Positions 47,223-55,252 of a stretch of DNA of 64,000 bases are shown here, in pieces. Position 1 is the first letter of the stretch. The number at the start of each line of letters is the position of its first letter. The position numbers and the translations under genes are program-made. Under the pieces are notes generated by a model. It made no database searches, was not told the origin of the DNA, and was given only the letters and a program-made list of their open reading frames with translations. Origin of the DNA: Pseudomonas sp. GV071 (lineage in GTDB: Bacteria > Pseudomonadota > Gammaproteobacteria > Pseudomonadales > Pseudomonadaceae); the NCBI RefSeq assembly GCF_003050835.1, contig NZ_QAOJ01000003.1:398081-462080 (forward strand), read 5' to 3'.

Positions 47223-49280
47223 TTGAAGCTGGAACTCAAACACAGCCTGTCGCTGAAACTGCTCCGCGTGGTGTTGTTGTCAGCGCTAGTGGTCGGGGTG
47301 CTGTTGAGCTGCGCGCAGATCATGTTCGACGTCTACAAGACGCGACAGGCGATTGCCGATGACGCCCACCGCATTCTCGATATGTTTCGCGACCCCTCGA
47401 CCCAGGCGGTTTACAGCCTCGATCGGGAAATGGGCATGCAGGTTATCGAGGGCCTGTTCCAGAACGAATCCGTGCGTGTTGCCTCCATTGGCCATCCCAA
47501 CGAGCCAATGCTGGCGGAGAAAACCCGCGAACCGATGGTGCGTGCCACCCGCTGGCTGACCGACCCGATCCTTGGCGATGAAGCCACTTTCACCACGCAA
47601 CTGGTTGGCCGCGGCCCCTACAGCGAATACTACGGCGACCTCGCCATCACCCTCGACACCGCCCGCTACGGCCAGGACTTCATCACCAGTTCGGTGATCA
47701 TTTTCGTTTCCGGCGTGCTGCGCGCCCTGGCCATGGGACTGGTGCTGTACCTGGTCTACCACTGGCTGCTGACCAAGCCGCTGTCGAAAATCATCGAACA
47801 CCTCACCAACATCAATCCCGACCGCCCCAGCGAGCACAAGCTGCCGATGCTCAAGGGCAATGAAAAGAACGAGCTGGGGCTGTGGATAAACACTGCCAAC
47901 CAGTTGCTCTCCTCCATTGAACGCAACACCCATCTCAGGCGCGAAGCCGAAGACAGCCTGTTACGCATGGCCCAATACGACTTCCTCACCGGCCTGCCCA
48001 ACCGCCAGCAACTGCAAACCCAGCTGGACCAGATTCTTGGCGACGCCGGCCGCCTGCAACGTCGGGTGGCGGTGCTGTGTGTGGGACTGGATGACTTCAA
48101 AGGCATCAACGAGCAGTTCAGCTACCAGACCGGTGACCAGTTGCTGCTGGCCTTGTCCGATCGCCTGCGCAGCCACAGCGGTCGCCTTGGGGCCCTGGCC
48201 CGTTTAGGCGGCGACCAGTTCGCCTTGGTGCAAGCCGATATCGAACAACCCTATGAGGCCGCAGAGCTGGCGCAAGCCGTGCTCGATGATCTGGAAGCGC
48301 CGTTCCTGCTCGACCAACAGGAAGTGATGCTGCGCGCCACCATCGGCATCACCCTGTTCCCCGAAGACGGCGACAGCACCGAGAAGCTGCTGCAAAAAGC
48401 CGAACAGACCATGACCCTGGCCAAAAGCCGCTCGCGCAACCGCTACCAGTTCTATATCGCCAGCGTCGACAGCGAAATGCGCCGCCGCCGCGAGCTGGAA
48501 AAAGACCTGCGCGAAGCCCTCACCCAAGGCCAACTGCACCTCGTCTACCAACCGCAAGTGGACTACCGCGACCACCGCATCGTCGGCGTCGAAGCGCTGT
48601 TGCGCTGGCAGCATCCACAACACGGCCTGGTGCCGCCGGATACCTTCATTCCACTGGCCGAACAGAACGGCAGCATCATTCCGATTGGCGAATGGATTCT
48701 CGACCAGACCTGCCGCCAGTTGCGCGAATGGCATGACCAGGGCTTCACCGACCTGCGCATGGCCATCAACCTGTCCACGGTGCAGTTGCACCACGCCGAG
48801 TTGCCGCGGGTAGTGAACAACCTGATGCAGGTGTACCGCCTGCCGCCGCGCAGCCTGGAACTGGAAGTGACCGAAACCGGCCTGATGGAAGACATCACCA
48901 CCGCCGCCCAGCACCTGCTCAGCCTGCGCCGCTCCGGCGCGCTGATCGCGATTGACGACTTCGGTACCGGCTACTCCTCACTGAGCTACCTGAAGAGCTT
49001 GCCGCTGGACAAGATCAAGATCGACAAGAGCTTCGTGCAAGACCTGCTCGACGACGAGGACGACGCCACCATCGTGCGCGCCATCATTCAGCTCGGTAAG
49101 AGCCTGGGCATGCAGGTGATTGCCGAAGGCGTGGAAACGCTGGAGCAAGAGGCGTACATCATTGCCCAGGGCTGCCATGAGGGTCAGGGCTACCTGTACA
49201 GCAAACCACTGCCGGCGCGGGAGCTGACCTTGTTCCTCAAGCAGTCGCGCCGAATCAGCAACGCCAGCATCACCCTGTAA
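47223..49280 (+). CDS. bifA: c-di-GMP phosphodiesterase BifA (GGDQF-EAL)
   Basis: A 685-residue inner-membrane protein that lowers c-di-GMP and so favours swarming over biofilm in P. aeruginosa. Two membrane helices (about residues 9-32 and 160-185) bracket a periplasmic domain. The diguanylate cyclase domain has GGDQF (residues 329-333) in place of GGDEF and is expected to be inactive or regulatory. The EAL domain starts with EALLRWQHPQHG near residue 456 and keeps DDFGTGYSSLSYLKSLP, so it looks active. Start codon is TTG with AAGGAATGG upstream. The neighbours sodB and lemA match the P. aeruginosa locus. Confidence 0.95.
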   Translation: MKLELKHSLSLKLLRVVLLSALVVGVLLSCAQIMFDVYKTRQAIADDAHRILDMFRDPSTQAVYSLDREMGMQVIEGLFQNESVRVASIGHPNEPMLAEKTREPMVRATRWLTDPILGDEATFTTQLVGRGPYSEYYGDLAITLDTARYGQDFITSSVIIFVSGVLRALAMGLVLYLVYHWLLTKPLSKIIEHLTNINPDRPSEHKLPMLKGNEKNELGLWINTANQLLSSIERNTHLRREAEDSLLRMAQYDFLTGLPNRQQLQTQLDQILGDAGRLQRRVAVLCVGLDDFKGINEQFSYQTGDQLLLALSDRLRSHSGRLGALARLGGDQFALVQADIEQPYEAAELAQAVLDDLEAPFLLDQQEVMLRATIGITLFPEDGDSTEKLLQKAEQTMTLAKSRSRNRYQFYIASVDSEMRRRRELEKDLREALTQGQLHLVYQPQVDYRDHRIVGVEALLRWQHPQHGLVPPDTFIPLAEQNGSIIPIGEWILDQTCRQLREWHDQGFTDLRMAINLSTVQLHHAELPRVVNNLMQVYRLPPRSLELEVTETGLMEDITTAAQHLLSLRRSGALIAIDDFGTGYSSLSYLKSLPLDKIKIDKSFVQDLLDDEDDATIVRAIIQLGKSLGMQVIAEGVETLEQEAYIIAQGCHEGQGYLYSKPLPARELTLFLKQSRRISNASITL

Positions 49281-49292
49281 ACCCAGCCCCAT

Positions 49293-49325
49293 AAAAAACG
49301 CCCGCAATCGCGGGCGTTTTTTATT
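49293..49325 (+). terminator. Rho-independent terminator of bifA
   Basis: Stem AACGCCCGC / GCGGGCGTT followed by a T-run, 12 bases past the bifA stop. Confidence 0.92.
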
Positions 49326-49334
49326 TTGCCCCCT

Positions 49335-49401
49335 CGTAGGAGCGGCTTCAGCCGCGATGCTCTTGACCTTGAAAAGCATCGCGCGCCCAGCCGCTCCTAC
49401 C
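49335..49401. repeat. REP pair between bifA and the GIDE gene
   Basis: CGTAGGAGCGGCTTCAGCC at the left and CCCAGCCGCTCCTACCG at the right form an inverted REP pair between convergent genes. Confidence 0.85.
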
Positions 49402-49415
49402 GGGCGCCGATAGCG

Positions 49416-50315
49416 TTAACCGTGGTAGTTCTGTAGCAACCAGTTAATGGCCAACGCCCCGAGCAAACACGCCAGCGCACCAAAAGCGGCCTGCCAGTAA
49501 AAGGCGCGGGCCAACTCATCTTCCCCGGCGTTGGACAGAATGAACGGTTGCGACGTCTCTGGCCGGCCCATGAAGTTCACCGCCGGGCGTGCGCTGGTTT
49601 GCCGGTGTCGGTCTTCGGCTTCCAACTGCGCGGCCAAACGCACGCGGTTCCACTCGGTGTCATCCAGCTGGCCATCGCTGTTGCTGTCAAAGCGCTGCAG
49701 CAGGCCATTGAAGTCGCCCTTCCACTCGCGGATCACTTCACTCTGCGCGGCGTTCAGGTCCAGGCCCTGACGGCCACCGCCGGAGGTTTTGAAGTCGCCG
49801 ATGGCGTACAACGGCTGGCCCACGTGCAGACGCTCTTCGGTGTAGCGGTAGGAATCGTTGTGGCTAAAGAAGGCAAACAACCCCGACTTGGCCGGCCCCA
49901 TCGGGTAGCGGCTGTTGCCGTACCAGACCTTGCGCGTTGTCGGGCGAACCTGGGCGCCGCTGGGGTCGATCAGGCATTCGCCGGTAGCGTCGGCCATCTG
50001 CAGCCAGCCTTCGCTGGTGCGGCTGTCGACCACGCTCCAGGAGCGGCTTTTGCCATTGTCGCGGGACTCCTCAACCTTGATCCGCCACCACAGGCACGGC
50101 GTGCCGGTGAGCGGTGCAAGCTGTTGCGGCACGGTGGGCACCTCGTGCAGCACGCCGTAGAACTCGACATAGCCTTGCGCGGCCGAACGGATCTTCGAGG
50201 TCGGCGTGTCGAGCATATGGCGCGCCGCGCTGATGCGGTTGATGCACCACCAGGCGCCGCCGCCACAACCGACGACGGCAAAACACATGAGGAAAATGAA
50301 CTGCTGGATATCCAC
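49416..50315 (-). CDS. GIDE-domain membrane protein with a calcium EF-hand
   Basis: A 299-residue protein with a hydrophobic helix at each end (about residues 5-24 and 271-292). The middle has the GIDE/MULAN-type domain (GTPCLWWRIKVEES, WYGNSRYPMGPAKSG), named after mitochondrial ubiquitin ligases, but without a RING finger. Residues 210-221 (DSNSDGQLDDTE) are a perfect 12-residue EF-hand loop: Asp1, Asn3, Asp5, Gly6, Glu12. It starts 10 bases after lemA and is likely cotranscribed with it. Function is unknown; the pairing with LemA is recurrent in bacteria. Confidence 0.82.
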   Translation of the reverse strand: MDIQQFIFLMCFAVVGCGGGAWWCINRISAARHMLDTPTSKIRSAAQGYVEFYGVLHEVPTVPQQLAPLTGTPCLWWRIKVEESRDNGKSRSWSVVDSRTSEGWLQMADATGECLIDPSGAQVRPTTRKVWYGNSRYPMGPAKSGLFAFFSHNDSYRYTEERLHVGQPLYAIGDFKTSGGGRQGLDLNAAQSEVIREWKGDFNGLLQRFDSNSDGQLDDTEWNRVRLAAQLEAEDRHRQTSARPAVNFMGRPETSQPFILSNAGEDELARAFYWQAAFGALACLLGALAINWLLQNYHG

Positions 50316-50324
50316 GGCGCCTGC

Positions 50325-50897
50325 TTAGCTGAACAGCGCTTTGACGTCGACATCGGCCTTTTCCGCGTCGCTGAATTCCAGCAGGTCGGCAGGCTTGAAG
50401 GCGAACAGGCGGGCAACGATCACATCGGGAAACTGCTCGACGCGCACGTTGTTGATGTTGGCTGCTTCGTTGTACAGCTCGCGGCGATCGGCGATACCGT
50501 TCTCCAGGCCGCTGATGCGCTGCTGAAGGAACTGGAAGCTCTCGTTGGCTTTCAGTTGCGGGTAGTTTTCCGCCAACGCGAACAGCTGGCCGAGCCCGGC
50601 ACGCAGGCCGCTTTCGGCGTGGCCAACGGCGCTCACGTCGCCCTTCTCGCGGGCACTGGCCACCGCGTTGCGGGCGCTGATCACCTGTTCCAGCGTGGTG
50701 CGCTCATGCTGCATGTACTGCTTGCAGGTTTCCACCAACTTGGGCAACTCGTCGTGTCGCTGCTTGAGCAATACATCGATGTTCGACCAGGCCTTGGTCA
50801 CGCCATGCTTGACCCGCACCAGACCGTTGTAAATCGACACGCCATACACCGCGCCAAAGAACAGCACCACCAATAGCACCACCGCTGTAACGCTCAT
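50325..50897 (-). CDS. lemA: LemA family protein
   Basis: A 190-residue protein with one N-terminal membrane helix (about residues 4-22). The rest is an alpha-helical bundle with the LemA signature: YNGLVRVKHGVTKAWSNIDV, LLKQRHDELPKLVETC and AENYPQLKANESFQFLQ. LemA proteins are widespread but their role is not known. First gene of the pair with the GIDE/EF-hand protein. Confidence 0.92.
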   Translation of the reverse strand: MSVTAVVLLVVLFFGAVYGVSIYNGLVRVKHGVTKAWSNIDVLLKQRHDELPKLVETCKQYMQHERTTLEQVISARNAVASAREKGDVSAVGHAESGLRAGLGQLFALAENYPQLKANESFQFLQQRISGLENGIADRRELYNEAANINNVRVEQFPDVIVARLFAFKPADLLEFSDAEKADVDVKALFS

Positions 50898-51008
50898 CGC
50901 AGGAACTCCTATCCAAGCTGCATTCGAGATGCTGGCATTCTAGCCACGAACCACTGTGCAAAGCAGAACTGGTGCACGGCTAAAACAATAAATAACGGCA
51001 TAAGGGCT

Positions 51009-51038
51009 TTGCACAAAATGCAAATCTTTCGCATTATG
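51009..51038 (+). promoter_or_regulatory. Promoter of icmP with a Fur-like box between -35 and -10
   Basis: TTGCAC at 51009-51014, a 17-base spacer, and CATTAT at 51032-51037. The 19 bases at 51020-51038 match a Fur box at 11 of 19 positions by my count against the standard consensus, and contain the inverted AATGC / GCATT pair. Binding there would block RNA polymerase, so iron repression of icmP is predicted. Confidence 0.55.
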
Positions 51039-51100
51039 TTCGAGTTTTGCGGCCGAGAAGGCTGCGCAGTCACCCACTTCACGATGCAAAGGACCTCGCC

Positions 51101-52444
51101 ATGATTCGTATGCCTCTGGCTACCGCCAGTCTGCTGGCCATCGCTATTTCTCTCGCCGGTTGCGGCGACGACAAGAAAGAGCAAGCCACTCAAGCAGCCG
51201 CTCCTGCTGCCAGCACCGCTGCTACCGCTCCTGCTGCTGCCGCTACTGGCAAAGTCGATGAGGCTGCCGCCAAGGCCGTCGTCAACCATTACGCCGATAT
51301 CGCCTTCGCGGTATTCAGCGACGCCGCCACCACTGGCCACGCGCTGCAGAAAGCCGTAGACGCGTTCATTGCCAAGCCGTCCGCCGAAACCCAGAAAGCC
51401 GCCCAGGCTGCCTGGCTGGCCGCACGCGTTCCGTACATGCAGAGTGAAGTGTTCCGCTTCGGCAACACCATCGTTGATGACTGGGAAGGTCAACTGAACT
51501 CCTGGCCGCTGGACGAAGGCCTGATCGACTACGTGGCCGCTGACACCCCGGCTGCCCAAGGCAACCCGGCTGCCACCGCCAACATCATCGCCAACAAGAC
51601 CATCCAGGTCGGCGACGACAAGATCGACGTGGCCGAAATTACCGGTGAAAAACTGGCCAGCCTGAACGAGCTGGGCGGTTCCGAAGCCAACGTTGCCACC
51701 GGCTACCACGCCATTGAATTCCTGCTGTGGGGCCAAGACCTGCACGGCACCGGCCCAGGTGCTGGCGAGCGTCCGGCTACTGACTACGCCACTGGCAAAG
51801 ATTGCACCCACGGCAACTGCGACCGTCGTGCCGAGTACCTGAAAGCGGCCACCGATCTGTTGGTCAAAGACCTCGACAGCATGGTTGAGCAGTGGAAAGC
51901 CGGCGTTGCCGACAACTACCGCGCCACCCTGGTGGCTGACGCCCCGGAAAACGGCCTGCGCAAAATGCTCTTCGGCATGGGTTCGCTGTCCCTCGGCGAG
52001 CTGGCTGGCGAGCGTATGAAAGTAGCGCTGGAAGCCAACTCCACCGAAGACGAACACGACTGCTTCAGCGACAACACCCACAACTCGCACTTCTACAACG
52101 GCAAAGGTATTCGTAACGTCTACCTGGGCGAGTACAAGAAAGTCGACGGCACCACCCTGACCGGCCCAAGCCTGTCCTCATTGGTTGCCAAGGCTGACGC
52201 CGCTACCGACACCGTGGTCAAAGACGACCTGGCCGCCACCGAAGGCAAGCTGCAAGCAATGGTCGACAGCGCCAACAAAGGCGTGCACTTCGACCAGTTG
52301 ATCGCTGCCGACAACGCTGCCGGCAACCAGATCGTTCGCGACGCCATCGCCTCCCTGGTGAAACAGACCGGCGCCATCGAGCAAGCGGCCGCCAAACTGG
52401 GCATCAACGACCTGAAGCCAGACACCGCTGATCACCAGTTCTAA
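51101..52444 (+). CDS. icmP: Imelysin-family lipoprotein IcmP
   Basis: A 447-residue outer-membrane-type lipoprotein (lipobox LAGC with Cys near residue 20), followed by an Ala/Thr-rich linker and the peptidase M75/imelysin fold. The signature GYHAIEFLLWGQD holds the GxHxxE motif. P. aeruginosa IcmP was isolated as an insulin-cleaving metalloproteinase; many homologues instead act in iron uptake (EfeO-like). ATG 51101 has GGACCTCGCC before it. It heads an iron-linked cluster with a DUF1111 protein, a second imelysin and DUF1513. Confidence 0.92.
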   Translation: MIRMPLATASLLAIAISLAGCGDDKKEQATQAAAPAASTAATAPAAAATGKVDEAAAKAVVNHYADIAFAVFSDAATTGHALQKAVDAFIAKPSAETQKAAQAAWLAARVPYMQSEVFRFGNTIVDDWEGQLNSWPLDEGLIDYVAADTPAAQGNPAATANIIANKTIQVGDDKIDVAEITGEKLASLNELGGSEANVATGYHAIEFLLWGQDLHGTGPGAGERPATDYATGKDCTHGNCDRRAEYLKAATDLLVKDLDSMVEQWKAGVADNYRATLVADAPENGLRKMLFGMGSLSLGELAGERMKVALEANSTEDEHDCFSDNTHNSHFYNGKGIRNVYLGEYKKVDGTTLTGPSLSSLVAKADAATDTVVKDDLAATEGKLQAMVDSANKGVHFDQLIAADNAAGNQIVRDAIASLVKQTGAIEQAAAKLGINDLKPDTADHQF

Positions 52445-52472
52445 TCGCCAAAATCTGGCTCACTGAACTGGA

Positions 52473-52508
52473 AACGGATGCGCCCACAAAGCGCATCCGT
52501 TTTTTTTC
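52473..52508 (+). terminator. Rho-independent terminator of icmP
   Basis: Stem AACGGATGCGC / GCGCATCCGTT with a 7-base loop and eight T after it. It lies 29 bases past the icmP stop. Confidence 0.93.
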
Positions 52509-52531
52509 GCCTGTTTTTTTGCGCCCCTCTC

Positions 52532-52605
52532 CCGTAGAAGCGGCTTCAGCCGCGATTGGCCAAGCCTGAAACCGGCAAAACATCGCGGCTAAAGCCGCTC
52601 CTACG
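52532..52605. repeat. REP pair after icmP
   Basis: CCGTAGAAGCGGCTTCAGCC at the left and GCGGCTAAAGCCGCTCCTAC at the right form an inverted REP pair. With the terminator it separates icmP from the DUF1111 operon. Confidence 0.85.
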
Positions 52606-52737
52606 ACAAACGCGTTCCCTTCACAGCTTTTTTACACTGTGACAATTAACCTCCCCGGCAAACGCTAATCCCTCTTATTTGAAATGGCCCAGGCTGCTAA
52701 GCTTGCGCGCTTGTTTTCGTGGTCTGGAACACCCTTG

Positions 52738-54156
52738 ATGCCCCGCGCGCGACTTCCCCTGCTGCTTGCCTTGAGTCTGGTTGCCTTGAGCGCCTGTGAC
52801 GACTCGCCGCGTTTTACCCAGGCCGAGCCGGGCGAAGCGCTGTCCGGCGGGCAGACCACGGTGACCTCGCAAAACCGCGAAGCCTTTATGCAGCCTTCCG
52901 AGAACCTCTCGCACGAGCGCCAACTGGACTTCGCCGTCGGCAACAGCTTTTTCCGCAGCCCCTGGGTTATTGCCCCCTCCACCACCACTGCCCGCGACGG
53001 CCTCGGCCCGTTGATGAACACCAACGCCTGCCAGAACTGCCATATCAAAGACGGCCGCGGCCACCCGCCGGAAGGCGATGGTGATGTCAGCGCGGTGTCG
53101 ATGCTGGTGCGCGTGTCGTTGCCGCCGACTGCCGAAATGGCGCAGGTCATAGAAAAGGCCGGTGTGGTGCCCGAACCGGTGTACGGCACCCAGTTGCAGG
53201 ACATGGCGATCCCCGGCATCGCCCCGGAAGTGCGGGTGCGCATGGACTACGAAACCAGCCAGGTGATGCTCAAGGACGGCACCCAGGTTGAACTGCGCAA
53301 ACCGCTGCTGAAACTCAGCAACTGGGGCTATGGCCCGATCAGCCCGGATGCGCAATTCTCGGTACGCATCGCCCCGCCCATGATCGGCCTGGGCCTGCTC
53401 GAAGCCATCCCCGACGAGGCCATTCTGGCCAACGCCAGCGCGCAGAAAGCTGCCGACAACGGCGTCGCCGGCCAGCCCAACTATGTCTGGGATGACGCCC
53501 TGCAAAAAACCGTACTGGGCCGCTTCGGCCTGAAGGCCGGGCAACCCTCGCTCAACCAGCAGAACGTGCACGCCTTCTCCGCCGACATGGGCCTGACCAC
53601 CAGCCTGCGCCCGTTCGACGAATGCACCGCCAGCCAGACCGCCTGCAAAACCGCCACCAATGGCGGCGTGCCGGAAGTCAGCGACCACCTGCTGAGCCAG
53701 GTGCTGTTCTACACCCGCAACCTCGCCGTACCGGCACGGCGCAAGGTCGACGACCCGCAGGTGCTCACCGGCAAAGGCCTGTTCCACCAGGCCGGCTGCC
53801 AGCAGTGCCACACCCCGCAGTACACCACCCGCAGCGACGCCGCCGAGCCGGAGTTGGCCAACCAGGTGATCCGCCCGTACAGCGACTTGCTGCTGCATGA
53901 CATGGGTCCGGGTCTGGCCGACAATCGCGCCGAATATAAAGCCAGCGGCAGCCAATGGCGCACTCCGCCGCTGTGGGGCATCGGCCTGACCCAGACGGTC
54001 AGTGGCCACACTCAATTTCTGCACGACGGTCGCGCGCGCAACCTACTGGAGGCCATCCTCTGGCACGGCGGCGAAGCGCAGGCGGCAAAACAGCAGGTTC
54101 TCGCTTACGATGCCGAGCAGCGCAGTGCACTGCTGGCTTTCCTGAATTCTCTCTAA
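52738..54156 (+). CDS. DUF1111 di-haem lipoprotein (thiol oxidoreductase-like)
   Basis: A 472-residue lipoprotein (LVALSACDDS). Two c-type haem sites are present: CQNCH in TNACQNCHIKDGRG and CQQCH in QAGCQQCHTPQY. The family relates to di-haem peroxidases, and its C-terminal block GHTQFLHDGRARNLLEAI is typical of DUF1111. ATG 52738 is chosen since the signal peptide begins there; an ATG at 52684 would add 18 non-signal residues. It is followed after 15 bases by a second imelysin, then DUF1513, so the three form an operon. A role in periplasmic iron oxidation is inferred. Confidence 0.88.
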   Translation: MPRARLPLLLALSLVALSACDDSPRFTQAEPGEALSGGQTTVTSQNREAFMQPSENLSHERQLDFAVGNSFFRSPWVIAPSTTTARDGLGPLMNTNACQNCHIKDGRGHPPEGDGDVSAVSMLVRVSLPPTAEMAQVIEKAGVVPEPVYGTQLQDMAIPGIAPEVRVRMDYETSQVMLKDGTQVELRKPLLKLSNWGYGPISPDAQFSVRIAPPMIGLGLLEAIPDEAILANASAQKAADNGVAGQPNYVWDDALQKTVLGRFGLKAGQPSLNQQNVHAFSADMGLTTSLRPFDECTASQTACKTATNGGVPEVSDHLLSQVLFYTRNLAVPARRKVDDPQVLTGKGLFHQAGCQQCHTPQYTTRSDAAEPELANQVIRPYSDLLLHDMGPGLADNRAEYKASGSQWRTPPLWGIGLTQTVSGHTQFLHDGRARNLLEAILWHGGEAQAAKQQVLAYDAEQRSALLAFLNSL

Positions 54157-54171
54157 AGGAGCCCTAGCCTT

Positions 54172-55251
54172 ATGTTTGGCAAGAACACGTTCCGTACCAA
54201 ACTGCTGTTCAGCAGCATCGCCGCCCTCGCCCTGGGCGCTTGCTCGCCAGCCGACCAGCAAGCGGAAATTTCCACGGCGCTGGCCAAACAAGTGATCCTA
54301 CCGACTTACAGCCGCTGGGTAGAAGCCGACCGCGCGTTGGCCGCCAGTGCCCTGGCGTTCTGCTCCGGCAAAGCCGATCTGGAAAAGGCCCGCGCCGATT
54401 TCCTCGCCGCACAGAAAGCCTGGGCTGAACTGCAGCCGCTGATGATTGGCCCACTGGCCGAAGGCAACCGCGCCTGGCAGGTGCAGTTCTGGCCGGACAA
54501 AAAAGACCTGGTCGGCCGTCAGGTCGAGCAGTTGGTCAAAGCTCAGCCAACCATCGACGCCGCCGCCCTGGCCAAGTCGAGTGTGGTGGTGCAAGGCCTG
54601 TCGGCCTACGAATACATCCTCTACGACAGCAAGCTGGACTTGGCCAACGCTGAAACAAAAGCGCGCTACTGCCCACTGCTGGAAGCCATCGGCCAACGTC
54701 AGCAGTCGCTGTCCGAAGAAATTCTCGGCCGTTGGGACAGCAAGGACGGCATGATCGACCAACTGAGCAAGTTCCCCAACCAGCGTTATGCCGACTCCCA
54801 CGAAGCCATCGCCGAACTGCTGCGCGTACAGGTCACTGGCCTCGACACACTGAAGAAAAAGCTCGGCGCGCCGCTCGGTCGGCAAACCAAAAACCTGCCG
54901 CAGCCATTCCAGGCTGAAGGCTGGCGCAGCAACACCTCGCTGAAAAGCATCGCCGCCAGCCTGGCCAGCGCCGAGAACCTCTGGAAGGGTGTGGATAACC
55001 ATGGCATTCGCGGCCTGCTGCCAGCCGAACAGAAGCCGCTGGCCGAGAAGATCGACGCCGCTTACGTGGAGTCCAAACGTCAGCTCGACGCCCTCGACCG
55101 CCCGCTGACCGAACTGCTCGCCGACGAAGCCGGGCGCAAAGCGCTGAACGACTTCTACGACAGCCTCAACGTGGTTCATCGCCTGCATGAAAGCGAGCTG
55201 GCGAAAGCCCTCAACGTGCAACTCGGCTTCAACGCCAACGATGGTGACTAA
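54172..55251 (+). CDS. Second imelysin-family lipoprotein
   Basis: A 359-residue lipoprotein (ALALGACSPA lipobox) with the imelysin fold. The motif region reads VQGLSAYEYILYDSKL, so Ser stands where the GxHxxE His is expected. It is not a peptidase by motif and, as in iron-transport imelysins, may bind metal or partner proteins. AAAGGAG precedes the ATG. It lies between the DUF1111 and DUF1513 genes. Confidence 0.87.
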   Translation: MFGKNTFRTKLLFSSIAALALGACSPADQQAEISTALAKQVILPTYSRWVEADRALAASALAFCSGKADLEKARADFLAAQKAWAELQPLMIGPLAEGNRAWQVQFWPDKKDLVGRQVEQLVKAQPTIDAAALAKSSVVVQGLSAYEYILYDSKLDLANAETKARYCPLLEAIGQRQQSLSEEILGRWDSKDGMIDQLSKFPNQRYADSHEAIAELLRVQVTGLDTLKKKLGAPLGRQTKNLPQPFQAEGWRSNTSLKSIAASLASAENLWKGVDNHGIRGLLPAEQKPLAEKIDAAYVESKRQLDALDRPLTELLADEAGRKALNDFYDSLNVVHRLHESELAKALNVQLGFNANDGD

Positions 55252-55252
55252 C

